From Wenzhouxiangella sp. (GTDB lineage: Bacteria; Pseudomonadota; Gammaproteobacteria; Xanthomonadales; Wenzhouxiangellaceae): a DNA stretch of 24,670 nucleotides. The DNA is taken from positions 1 through 24,670 of the forward strand of contig SKKV01000178.1 of assembly GCA_007123575.1 (NCBI GenBank), read 5' to 3'. Shown here piece after piece: positions 8,168-14,768 of this stretch. Position numbers and translations under genes: made by a program. The number at the start of each line of letters is the position of its first letter. Position 1 is the stretch's first letter. The notes beneath the pieces are model-generated. The model was not told where the DNA came from. It made no database searches and saw nothing but the letters and a program-made list of their open reading frames with translations.

Positions 8168-10357
8168 TTATGGCGTTTGCAACCAGAGGTCGTAGGCACC
8201 CGAGCCGGACGCCGAAACAACCCGCCAGTAGTAGAAACCAGCGCTGCCGTTGTACTCGATGAACTCGTTGCTGTCGGACGTGGCCGCGCGCCTGACGCGC
8301 TGCCAGCGGCTGCCGTTCCAGCGATACAGCTCGAGGTCGAAGTTGGCGTTGCCTGGCCCTTGCAGCCAGCCGCGATGGACGCCGGCGCCGGCCTGGTACC
8401 ACGTGCCATCGGGCTGAGCCTGGGCGTTGCCGGTTCCGGTCAGACTGCCGCTGTACTGAGTGCAGTTGGTACAGGGGGCGCTTGGGCCTTCCTGGTAACT
8501 TCCCACCAAGGTCACGTTCGAATAGGCCGTGTAGCCACGGATCATGACATGCCAGGTACCGGCCTGCGGATCGTTGAAAGTGCAGGTTTCATTGTTGCCG
8601 TTCAGGTAGGGGCGGCAGTCATAGGTGGTGGTGGTCGGCGGTGCGCCGCGCCGTACGTACAGGTCGGCATCACCCGATCCGCCACTCATCTGGAATACCA
8701 GCTCGCTGACATTGCTGGGTACTTCCATGGTGAAGAACTGTTCCGAACCTTGCCCGCCGGACAGACCGCTGACCGGGTGACCATTCTGTAACTCGTTGAC
8801 GCTGACCGGCTCTTCGAAGCTGGCGACAAGGTTTACGCCTGAGTAGGCAGTCCAGCCATGAATCATCACATGCCAGGTACCGGCCTGCGGTGAGGCGAAA
8901 GTGCAGGTTTCGTTGTTGCCGTTCAGGTACGGGCGGCATTCATAGCTCGACTGAGTCGGCGGAGTGCCGCGACGCACATACAAATCGGCATCGCCGGAGC
9001 CCCCGCTCATTGCGAAGACCAGGTCGGTCGCGCCATCCGGAACATCAATGGTAAAGAAGCGCTCCGAGCCCTGGCTGCCGGAAAGATTGCCAACCGCTAC
9101 GCCATTTTCAAGCTCGATGACTTCAGGTTCCGGATCCGGGTCGTTGCCACCACTGCCAAAGCGAGAGTATGCCAGCAGGTTCGGCGAGCCATTAAGGCCG
9201 CTAAGCTTGCCGGTGCTGCCGTTGTTGTAAACCGCACTTTCAACCTGGGCCGGGGTGGCGTTGGGGTTACCGGCCAGGTATAGGGCGGCAATGCCGGCGA
9301 CGTGCGGGGCAGCCATGGAGGTACCCGATATGGTGTTGGTTGCCGTATTGCTTGTATGCCAGGGGGCAGTAATGGATGACCCCGGAGCAAAGATATCGAC
9401 GCAGCTCCCCCAGTTGGAGAAGTTCGAGCGCGAGTCGTTGCTTGTGGTTGAACCCACGGTTACAGCGGCGCTGGAGCGTGCTGGGGAAACGTTGCACGCG
9501 TTCTGGTTTTCGTTGCCGGCGGCAACGACAACGGTAACGCCAGCGTTACGCATGTTTGCCACAGCATTGTCTGTGGCAGTGGATGCACCACCGCCCAGCG
9601 ACATGTTGGCGACGGCAGGCTTGACATGGTTAGCCGCAATCCAGTCCATGCCGGCTATGACGCCGGAGTTGGTGCCGCCGCCGTTGCAGCCCAGTACACG
9701 AACCGGCACGATAAACGCTTCCTTGGCAACTCCCCAGGTAGAGCCGGCGACAGTACCGGCCACATGGGTGCCATGGCCGTTGCAGTCACTTGAGCCGCGT
9801 CCATCGTTGATTGACGTGAAACCGCTCAATACGCGATTGCCGAAATCGACGTGGGTAGGGCGAACTCCAGTGTCAACAATGTAGGTATAGACGCCGGTGG
9901 CTGTGGTGTCATAGATGTAGTTGCCGTCAAGTGGTAGGTCGCGCTGATCAACGCGGTCCAGGCCCCAAGTCGCGTTTGGCTGCGTGGTCTGAGAGATGGA
10001 GACGATGCCGTCTTGCTCAATGAAAGCAATTCGGTCATCGTTGAGCATCCGTCGGATGGTTCGCTCATCAGCCTTGACAGTGAAGCCGCGCAGCGCGTGC
10101 TCGAAGGTCCGCTCAACCCTGAGACCGTGCTGGCGCGCCATCGTTGAGGCGACCTGGGCAACGGCAGGCTCTACCCTGTTGCTTTCATGAGCCAGCCGGG
10201 CTGCGTTTTCGTGCAGAACGACGATGTATTGCCCGTCAATTGGAAACTGGGCTGTTCGGAGCTGGGCGGTTTCGGATGAAAAGGAGGCTGAGACTGGAAG
10301 GCTGATGGCGAGCAGAGCCGCGCCAAAAAGGGTGAAGGAAAGTTTCTTCAAGTGCAT
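8168..10357 (-). CDS. Secreted subtilisin-family serine protease (S8) with two PPC domains
   Basis: 729 residues. Residues 1-24 are a signal peptide (cleavage probably after PVSA). Residues ~40-120 resemble an inhibitor-I9 propeptide (QYIVVLHENAAR...FIEQDGIVSI). The catalytic domain spans ~130-400 with triad Asp162 (YIVDTGV), His195 (NGHGTHVAGT) and Ser347 (GTSMAAPHVAG), plus the oxyanion Asn in AAGNEN. After a short acidic/proline linker (PDPEPE) come two near-identical PPC domains (413-519 and 520-626). A third beta domain (~635-729) begins after a CTNC pair. The ATG has GGGAG 10 nt upstream. It is probably exported by Sec, consistent with an extracellular nutrient-scavenging protease; PPC domains are normally removed during maturation. 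The gene has its own terminator and a long upstream region with a CRP-type site. Confidence 0.96.
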   Translation of the reverse strand: MHLKKLSFTLFGAALLAISLPVSASFSSETAQLRTAQFPIDGQYIVVLHENAARLAHESNRVEPAVAQVASTMARQHGLRVERTFEHALRGFTVKADERTIRRMLNDDRIAFIEQDGIVSISQTTQPNATWGLDRVDQRDLPLDGNYIYDTTATGVYTYIVDTGVRPTHVDFGNRVLSGFTSINDGRGSSDCNGHGTHVAGTVAGSTWGVAKEAFIVPVRVLGCNGGGTNSGVIAGMDWIAANHVKPAVANMSLGGGASTATDNAVANMRNAGVTVVVAAGNENQNACNVSPARSSAAVTVGSTTSNDSRSNFSNWGSCVDIFAPGSSITAPWHTSNTATNTISGTSMAAPHVAGIAALYLAGNPNATPAQVESAVYNNGSTGKLSGLNGSPNLLAYSRFGSGGNDPDPEPEVIELENGVAVGNLSGSQGSERFFTIDVPDGATDLVFAMSGGSGDADLYVRRGTPPTQSSYECRPYLNGNNETCTFASPQAGTWHVMIHGWTAYSGVNLVASFEEPVSVNELQNGHPVSGLSGGQGSEQFFTMEVPSNVSELVFQMSGGSGDADLYVRRGAPPTTTTYDCRPYLNGNNETCTFNDPQAGTWHVMIRGYTAYSNVTLVGSYQEGPSAPCTNCTQYSGSLTGTGNAQAQPDGTWYQAGAGVHRGWLQGPGNANFDLELYRWNGSRWQRVRRAATSDSNEFIEYNGSAGFYYWRVVSASGSGAYDLWLQTP
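8480..9121 (-). repeat. Tandem 321-bp repeat encoding two PPC domains
   Basis: Copy 1 is 9121-8801 and copy 2 is 8800-8480, each 107 codons and in phase. Both contain SGGSGDADLYVRRG, CRPYLNGNNETCTF and PQAGTWHVMI. The high DNA similarity suggests a fairly recent internal duplication. Confidence 0.9.
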
Positions 10358-10547
10358 TTAGGTGTTTCTCCCGTTTATCACTGCTGGTCCCCTTGCTTGG
10401 TTGGGCCGGCCGGAAAATGCTGGACCGGCATGCAATGTCACTTGATCTTGAGTTCTGTCTTGTGCGGGTCGAATCAGTCCCCAGTTGCCCCAAACTTGAT
10501 CGACTCTAAGGTCTTTTTGATAGCGGTCAGGAAAAAGCGACCCGCGG

Positions 10548-10553
10548 GTTATA
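10548..10553 (-). promoter_or_regulatory. Candidate -10 element of the S8 protease promoter
   Basis: TATAAC on the minus strand matches five of six bases of the sigma-70 -10 consensus. No good -35 lies 16-18 bp upstream, which fits an activator-dependent promoter. The expected start near 10541 would leave a leader of about 180 nt. Confidence 0.45.
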
Positions 10554-10604
10554 CCCAAAGGGCCGGCGGAATTTCCAGTCTGATCGACGAAAAATTTTCT
10601 GTTT

Positions 10605-10620
10605 TGTGACGAAGATCACA
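10605..10620. promoter_or_regulatory. CRP/Vfr/Clp-type operator
   Basis: TGTGACGAAGATCACA is an exact match to the CRP consensus TGTGA-N6-TCACA. Its centre (10612.5) is about 71.5 bp upstream of the start predicted from the TATAAC element, one of the helical positions used at class I CRP promoters. It points to regulation of the S8 protease; the SRP RNA gene ends on the other side. Confidence 0.75.
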
Positions 10621-10629
10621 CAAATAACG

Positions 10630-10647
10630 ATACGACTTTGGTCGTAT
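10630..10647. repeat. Inverted repeat beside the CRP-type site
   Basis: ATACGAC and GTCGTAT form a perfect 7-bp inverted repeat around TTTG. It lies 9 bp from the CRP-type site, on the ffs side. It may be an operator half or a weak stem at the end of ffs transcription; the sequence does not decide. Confidence 0.5.
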
Positions 10648-10692
10648 GCGCGCCCGCCCTGGCGTATAGCCTGAATTAGCTTCGTCTGAATA

Positions 10693-10718
10693 AAAGTTTG
10701 GCGGCGAACGGCGTTCGC
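10693..10718 (-). terminator. Possible weak terminator of ffs
   Basis: Arms GCGAAC/GTTCGC (10704-10709 and 10713-10718) with a 3-nt loop are followed on the minus strand, after several bases, by CTTTTATT. The displaced T tract makes this uncertain. Confidence 0.35.
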
Positions 10719-10728
10719 AAAAGAAGAA

Positions 10729-10841
10729 GGTGGCTTCAACCAGCCCGACCCCAGCACCTGACCAGTCCGCTGCCGCTGCTCCCTTCCGGGCCTGACGGGG
10801 TTCACGGATTGTGCAGTGTGGGAAGACCAGAAGAAGCCACC
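10729..10841 (-). ncRNA. ffs: Signal recognition particle RNA (4.5S, small bacterial type)
   Basis: On the minus strand the hallmark SRP domain IV is present: GTCAGG followed by CCGGAAGGGAGCAGC, with the GGAA tetraloop and the AGCAGC side of the Ffh-binding internal loop. The ends pair: GGTGGCTTC at 10841-10833 with GAAGCCACC at 10737-10729, closing a hairpin of 113 nt, the usual size for the short form. The RNA binds Ffh and directs inner-membrane and some exported proteins to the translocon. A TATAAT -10 element lies just upstream. The gene is divergent from dnaX. Confidence 0.96.
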
Positions 10842-10849
10842 AATCTCCT

Positions 10850-10855
10850 ATTATA
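10850..10855 (-). promoter_or_regulatory. -10 element of the ffs promoter
   Basis: A perfect TATAAT on the minus strand, 8 bp before the first base of the SRP RNA hairpin, at the right distance for a start at 10841-10842. The -35 region is poorly conserved. Confidence 0.75.
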
Positions 10856-10980
10856 GCCCAGGAAAACCGATTTGGCGGGTTGATACCTATGGCAGATCAG
10901 GTGATCGTGTACACTGCTTAGGATCAAACGAAGCGCCTAATGCGCATTCGGGAAACACGTCCTCCGGAGATCAAATTCAC

Positions 10981-12681
10981 GTGAGTTATCAGGTACTTGC
11001 CAGGAAATGGCGGCCGCGGAATTTTGCCGAATTGGTCGGGCAGTCACATGTGGTCAAGGTGTTGGCCAATTCACTGACCGCCGGTCGCGTGCATCATGCT
11101 TTCCTGTTTACTGGCACACGCGGCGTCGGCAAGACCACGATCGCCCGCATTCTGGCCAAATCCTTGAACTGTCTGGAGGGCGTTAGCGCCGAACCGTGCG
11201 GGCAGTGTGAGCACTGTGTAGCTATCGATGAGGGGCGGTTTGTTGACTTGCTGGAAATTGATGCCGCCTCGCGAACGCGCGTGGACGATACGCGGGAGAT
11301 TCTCGATAACGTTCAGTACGCGCCAGCCCAGGGGCGCTTCAAGGTTTACCTGATTGACGAAGTGCACATGCTGTCCACGCACAGCTTCAATGCGCTGCTA
11401 AAGACCCTGGAGGAGCCGCCGGACCACGTCAAGTTCGTGTTGGCGACGACCGATCCGCAGAAGATCCCGGTCACCATCCTGTCGCGTTGCTTGCAATTCA
11501 ACTTGCGGCGCCTGAGCCCCGATGAAATCGGCACGCAGATGAACCGTATCCTCGACGCAGAGTCGCTACCGTTTGAGCCGGAGGCTATTACCTTGTTGGC
11601 CCGAGCGGCTGACGGCAGCATGCGCGACGGCCTGAGCCTGCTGGATCAGGCCCTGGCGGGCGGCAGCCAGTTGCTGGAGGCCGAGGTGCGTGAGATGCTG
11701 GGCAGCGTCGAGCGTCGTCATGTCCATGAGCTGGCCGAAGCCCTGGCCGAGTTCGATGCAAATCGTGCCATGGAGATCATCGCCGAAGTCTTTGCTCAGG
11801 CACGCGACCTGGGCCAGCTGCTGCTCGATCTTGCCGAATGCCTGCACCGTATCGCCTTGATTCAGGCCCTGCCGGACTACCGGGACGATGCTCGACCGGA
11901 TTGGGACACGCTGGTTGGCCTGGCAGCGCGCTTCGACCCCGAAGATCTGCAGCTTTTCTACCAGATTGCCATTACCGGCCGCCGCGATCTGGAACTGGCC
12001 CCGGATGCGCGCACTGGTTGCGAAATGACCATCTTGAGGATGCTGGCTTTTCGGCCGGTGTCGGAAAACGGCACCGACGGTGGACAGGTGTTGAAGACGA
12101 GCAGGGCGAAGGCCGGTGCCGCTGCACAAGGCACGCAGGCCCAGGCCTCGTCTGGCGCCGTTACGGAGCCGGCCGCCCGGGCGGCGCCGACAGCTACCGA
12201 GCCCGTCGCTAGCCGCCATCAGGGGCCTGCCTCGGCAGCCGTTCAGAATGATTCAACAGGAGCCTGGCGCCGGGATCGAAGTCTCAGCCCGGACAATTGG
12301 GCACAAGTCGTTGAGCGCATGAACGCGACCGGCTCGGTTCGCATGGTCGCTGGGTTGCTGGTGCTTGAAAGCGCAGACGAGCCAAACGTTAACTGCCGGG
12401 CGTCGGTCGACGACATGGTCATGGTGACCGCCTCGATCAAGGACAGCCTGGAGCGCAGCCTGGAGAAATATCTGGGAGGCCCGGTTCGTCTGAGCGTTCG
12501 CAGTGTTTCCGATGCCAACCTTGATACGCCGGCACGCCAGCAGCAGATCAAGGCAGACAATTCTCAACGCCAGGCCGAGGCAGCCATCGACGACGATCCC
12601 GTTGTTCGCAAACTTTGTGATCGATTTGGTGCCGAAGTCTTGCGCGAATCCATTCGACCGAATCAGACCCGGAGTCATTGA
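10981..12681 (+). CDS. dnaX: DNA polymerase III clamp-loader subunit gamma/tau
   Basis: ATPase motor of the clamp loader that places the sliding clamp on primed DNA. It has 566 residues from a GTG start with GGAGA 10 nt upstream; the frame stays open further upstream but there runs over the ffs promoter and gene. Walker A is GTRGVGKT (45-52), the zinc cysteines are 64, 73, 76 and 79, Walker B with DEVH is at ~122-129, and the SRC motif carries the arginine finger Arg169, all at the same positions as in E. coli. A low-complexity Ala/Pro linker (~360-430) leads to a tau-type C-terminal domain. No A-rich slippery heptamer is visible in the linker region, so a short gamma form made by frameshifting as in E. 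coli is not evident. It is the first gene of a dnaX-ybaB-recR unit. Confidence 0.97.
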   Translation: MSYQVLARKWRPRNFAELVGQSHVVKVLANSLTAGRVHHAFLFTGTRGVGKTTIARILAKSLNCLEGVSAEPCGQCEHCVAIDEGRFVDLLEIDAASRTRVDDTREILDNVQYAPAQGRFKVYLIDEVHMLSTHSFNALLKTLEEPPDHVKFVLATTDPQKIPVTILSRCLQFNLRRLSPDEIGTQMNRILDAESLPFEPEAITLLARAADGSMRDGLSLLDQALAGGSQLLEAEVREMLGSVERRHVHELAEALAEFDANRAMEIIAEVFAQARDLGQLLLDLAECLHRIALIQALPDYRDDARPDWDTLVGLAARFDPEDLQLFYQIAITGRRDLELAPDARTGCEMTILRMLAFRPVSENGTDGGQVLKTSRAKAGAAAQGTQAQASSGAVTEPAARAAPTATEPVASRHQGPASAAVQNDSTGAWRRDRSLSPDNWAQVVERMNATGSVRMVAGLLVLESADEPNVNCRASVDDMVMVTASIKDSLERSLEKYLGGPVRLSVRSVSDANLDTPARQQQIKADNSQRQAEAAIDDDPVVRKLCDRFGAEVLRESIRPNQTRSH

Positions 12682-12684
12682 ATC

Positions 12685-13005
12685 ATGCTTAAAGGCAACA
12701 TTGCCCAGCTCATGCAGCAGGCGCAAAAGGTCCAGGAGAACCTTAAAAAAGCTCAGGAGGAACTGGCCACCCTGGAGGTGACCGGACAGGCCGGTGGCGG
12801 GCTGGTGGAAGTGACGATGAATGGCCGCCACGAGGTCAGGAAAATCAGCATTGATCCCGAGGTTGCCGACGATCGCGAAATGATCGAAGACTTGGTGGCG
12901 GCTGCGGTCAATGATGCAGTCAATCGGGTCCAGGAAGCGACCCAGGAAAAAATGAGCGGGCTGGCCGGCGGCATGCCGCTGCCCCCCGGCTTTACCTTGC
13001 CCTGA
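12685..13005 (+). CDS. ybaB: YbaB/EbfC family nucleoid-associated protein
   Basis: 106 residues, the normal size. The family forms dimers that bind DNA with little sequence preference and are found with recR and dnaX in many bacteria. The N-terminal helix MLKGNIAQLMQQAQKVQENLKKAQEEL is followed by the beta core (VTGQAGGGLVEVTMNGRHEVRKISIDPEV) and a helix with the typical LVAAAVNDAV, ending in a Gly/Pro tail (GMPLPPGF). Its ATG is 3 bases after the dnaX stop and has GGAG 10 nt upstream, inside the end of dnaX, so it belongs to the same transcript. Confidence 0.97.
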   Translation: MLKGNIAQLMQQAQKVQENLKKAQEELATLEVTGQAGGGLVEVTMNGRHEVRKISIDPEVADDREMIEDLVAAAVNDAVNRVQEATQEKMSGLAGGMPLPPGFTLP

Positions 13006-13030
13006 AGAATTCGGCTGTCGGGATTCTGGC

Positions 13031-13630
13031 ATGAGCCGCGACCCTCTTGAGGAGCTGCTCGAGACGCTGCGTTGTCTGCCTGGCGTTGGCGCGCGCACAT
13101 CTCAGCGTATGGCGATGCATCTGCTAGAGCGAGACCGGCAGGGTGGACGGCGGCTGGCCGATGCGCTGGCGACTGCCATGCGCGATATCCGACGTTGCCA
13201 GCGCTGCCGAAACTTCACCGCTGACGAACTGTGCCGGGTCTGTAGTAATCCGCAGCGTTCAGACAACATTGTTTGCGTGGTGGAAAGCCCTGCCGATGTG
13301 CTGGCTATCGAGGCGGCAACGGGGTTTCAGGGGCGTTATTTCGTGCTGCTGGGGCGTTTGTCGCCGCTTGACGGAATCGGCCCGGAAGAGCTGGGCCTGG
13401 ATCTGCTGGAACGTCGGCTCGGCAACGAGCCCATCGAGGAGTTGATCATCGCAACCAATACCACGGTGGAGGGCGAGGCGACGGCTTACTACCTTCAGGA
13501 AATGGCGAAGCGCCATGGTGTTGGTATCAGTCGACTGGCCCAGGGCGTGCCGCTGGGTGGTGAGCTCGAACATACCGACCGATCGACCCTGGCCCACGCG
13601 TTCGCCTCGCGGCTGCCGCTGCGCGACTGA
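13031..13630 (+). CDS. recR: Recombination mediator protein RecR
   Basis: 199 residues. Works with RecO (and RecF) to load RecA on single-stranded gaps. The N-terminal helix-hairpin-helix contains LRCLPGVGARTSQRMAMHLL. A four-cysteine zinc site follows (Cys56, 59, 68, 71), then the Toprim domain (from ~79, VCVVESPADVLAIE, GRLSPLDGIGPEEL, IIATNTTVEGEATAYYL). The C-terminal signature is QGVPLGGELEHTDRSTLAHAF. It lies 25 bp after ybaB and closes the operon. The terminator just beyond it is oriented for the convergent ComEA-like gene. Confidence 0.98.
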   Translation: MSRDPLEELLETLRCLPGVGARTSQRMAMHLLERDRQGGRRLADALATAMRDIRRCQRCRNFTADELCRVCSNPQRSDNIVCVVESPADVLAIEAATGFQGRYFVLLGRLSPLDGIGPEELGLDLLERRLGNEPIEELIIATNTTVEGEATAYYLQEMAKRHGVGISRLAQGVPLGGELEHTDRSTLAHAFASRLPLRD

Positions 13631-13651
13631 GCTGCTAAGGGATCTCTGAAC

Positions 13652-13692
13652 AAAAAAACGAAGGCCCGGCTGCCTTGCGGCGGCCGGGCCTT
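13652..13692 (-). terminator. Intrinsic terminator of the ComEA-like gene
   Basis: AAGGCCCGGC (13661-13670) pairs with GCCGGGCCTT (13683-13692), with further inner pairs. On the minus strand it is followed by CG and seven T's (13658-13652). It sits between convergent recR and the ComEA-like gene and may also stop recR transcripts, although no T run follows on that side. Confidence 0.88.
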
Positions 13693-13711
13693 GCACTTGC
13701 TTAGAGCAAGA

Positions 13712-13993
13712 TCAGTCGCTGTCGCTGGCCTCCAGGGCAATTCGGTCGCGATTGCGATCAACCGTGCGCAGGCCGATGCCGCGGACATTGACCAACTCAT
13801 CGGCGTGGTTGAACGGGCCATGCTCTTCGCGGTAGCTGATGATCGCCTCGGCACGGGCAGCGCCAACCCCCACCAGGGTATCGGCAAGCTGCTCAGCGGT
13901 GGCCGTATTGATGTCGACGGATTCAACGTCAGCCATGGTCAGACCGGCCAGAGACAGGCTCAGCAGCAGCGCAAAAAAGATGTTCTTGATCAT
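13712..13993 (-). CDS. Small secreted ComEA-like helix-hairpin-helix protein
   Basis: 93 residues from the ATG at 13993, which has AGGAG 8 nt upstream and begins a clear signal peptide (MIKNIFFALLLSLSLAGLTMA). The mature part is a ComEA-type tandem helix-hairpin-helix: VDINTATAEQLADTLVGVGAARAEAIISYREEHGPF, then ADELVNVRGIGLRTVDRNRDRI. Proteins of this layout in other gammaproteobacteria bind incoming double-stranded DNA in the periplasm during transformation; whether this organism is competent cannot be seen here. A longer frame upstream of the chosen start lacks a ribosome-binding site and would hide the signal peptide. It is divergent from a gene of unknown function. Confidence 0.9.
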   Translation of the reverse strand: MIKNIFFALLLSLSLAGLTMADVESVDINTATAEQLADTLVGVGAARAEAIISYREEHGPFNHADELVNVRGIGLRTVDRNRDRIALEASDSD

Positions 13994-14084
13994 GATGTGT
14001 TCTCCTGTTTTCAGATTTAAAGGGTTTTGTTGGACGCCGGGCTGTTTGTCCAGCGTTGGCAACAGTTTAGAGATTGGCCAGCGA

Positions 14085-14100
14085 TGTGAAATCGGTCAAA
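14085..14100. promoter_or_regulatory. Near-consensus CRP-type site upstream of the ComEA-like gene
   Basis: TGTGA-AATCGG-TCAAA differs from TGTGA-N6-TCACA at one base. Its centre is about 99 bp upstream of the ComEA-like start codon. No promoter with standard CRP spacing could be placed. Confidence 0.35.
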
Positions 14101-14130
14101 AACCCCGGCAGAAAGTAGGAAATTTGACCG
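14093..14130. repeat. Long-spaced inverted repeat between divergent genes
   Basis: CGGTCAAA (14093-14100) and TTTGACCG (14123-14130) are perfect 8-bp arms 22 bp apart, with centres 30 bp (about three helical turns) apart. Each arm contains a TTGACC -35-like hexamer pointing outwards, but no convincing -10 follows either. Confidence 0.5.
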
Positions 14131-14148
14131 GAAAAAACAGGAAATCGG

Positions 14149-14167
14149 TTTCTCAGGTTTTGAGAAA
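14149..14167. repeat. Inverted repeat upstream of the 102-residue protein gene
   Basis: TTTCTCA and TGAGAAA flank GGTTT, 53 bp before the start codon. The right arm overlaps a TTGAGA -35-like hexamer (14160-14165), so it could be an operator. Confidence 0.4.
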
Positions 14168-14219
14168 GCGCTGTGTTGCAATAGTTTTCAAGGAGTTGCA
14201 ACCAGACAGGAGTAGTGCG

Positions 14220-14528
14220 ATGAATACTGATCAGAAGCCTGAAGTTTCTGCCGATATGAGCAGCATCGAGTTCCGCGACGAGATTGTGGGCAAGCGAATT
14301 AGCGGCGTGATTGCTCGACCGGGCCGCAACGGACAGCCTCCAGTGGTCCTTATGCTCAGTTTTGACGATGGCAGCGTGGTTGAATTTGTTTCACCGCGCA
14401 GCGATCGCCTGCTGCGCGGCTCGCTTGGTCGCTCCAGCAGGGGCGAGCGGGGCCGACCGGTGATGGACGGCCAGCTTGAGCTGATCCCAGCTCTGTCCGG
14501 TCAAGCTGGTTCAATTGGTCTCAATTGA
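14220..14528 (+). CDS. Hypothetical protein, 102 residues
   Basis: I do not recognise this family. The ATG at 14220 has AGGAG 7 nt upstream (14208-14212), and the gene has its own terminator, so it is very probably real. There is no signal peptide or membrane helix. The N-terminus (1-15) is polar. Residues 16-32 (IEFRDEIVGKRISGVIA) and 40-59 (a hydrophobic strand pair around SFDDGSVVEF) look like a small beta sheet. The part at 60-80 is Arg/Gly/Ser-rich (SDRLLRGSLGRSSRGERGR), followed by a hydrophobic C-terminus. The basic central part could contact nucleic acid, but that is a guess. It is divergent from the ComEA-like gene and lies beside the DnaA-box region. Confidence 0.8.
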   Translation: MNTDQKPEVSADMSSIEFRDEIVGKRISGVIARPGRNGQPPVVLMLSFDDGSVVEFVSPRSDRLLRGSLGRSSRGERGRPVMDGQLELIPALSGQAGSIGLN

Positions 14529-14535
14529 AAGACCC

Positions 14536-14564
14536 AAGGCGGCAGCCCACCGCGCCGCCTTGTT
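14536..14564 (+). terminator. Terminator after the 102-residue protein gene
   Basis: AAGGCGGC (14536-14543) pairs with GCCGCCTT (14554-14561) over 8 bp with a 10-nt loop, followed by GTTTAGG, 7 bp after the stop codon. The T tract is short. Confidence 0.65.
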
Positions 14565-14569
14565 TAGGC

Positions 14570-14592
14570 TTATCCACAAAGGTTGTGGATAA
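14570..14592. promoter_or_regulatory. Inverted pair of exact DnaA boxes
   Basis: TTATCCACA (14570-14578, plus strand) and TGTGGATAA (14584-14592, its reverse complement) are both the high-affinity R1/R4 box of E. coli. With one more base each they form a perfect 10-bp inverted repeat around AGG. No T run follows, so a terminator role is less likely. Confidence 0.75.
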
Positions 14593-14748
14593 AGCTGTGA
14601 GAAGAGTACGGCCAATGCCCATAACTTCGCGCAAAGTGGACATTGAGCAAAAAATGGCCAATTTATTAAAGCCATAAAAAACAATGGGTTATAGATCCGG
14701 CAGCCACTCTGGTCCGTCACAATGCTGTCAAGGTTCTGTCAAAATTCG

Positions 14749-14761
14749 AATCAAGCAGTTG
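14749..14761. promoter_or_regulatory. IHF consensus site
   Basis: AATCAAGCAGTTG fits WATCAANNNNTTR at every position. It overlaps the third DnaA box by two bases, and the AT-rich stretch ends about 50 bp upstream. Confidence 0.5.
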
Positions 14762-14768
14762 TGTATAA
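14760..14768 (-). promoter_or_regulatory. Third exact DnaA box
   Basis: TGTGTATAA is the reverse complement of TTATACACA, an exact match to TTATNCACA (the R2 form in E. coli). It sits inside a perfect inverted repeat, AGTTGT (14757-14762) and ACAACT (14768-14773). Confidence 0.7.

Noticed and set aside
10816..10980. Upstream extension of dnaX to an earlier GTG
   Set aside because: It would cover the ffs promoter and part of the SRP RNA; the GTG at 10981 has a good ribosome-binding site and begins exactly where DnaX homologues start.
11900..12300. Programmed frameshift in dnaX as in E. coli
   Set aside because: No A-rich slippery heptamer is present in the linker region, so there is no sequence support.
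14511..14720. Small 69-codon minus-strand frame in the DnaA-box region
   Set aside because: It has no ribosome-binding site, runs through the terminator and DnaA boxes, and its hydrophobic composition follows from the AT-rich DNA.
14741..14752. TTCGAATC resembling a tRNA T-loop
   Set aside because: The flanking bases do not form a T stem, and no acceptor or anticodon stem can be drawn around it.
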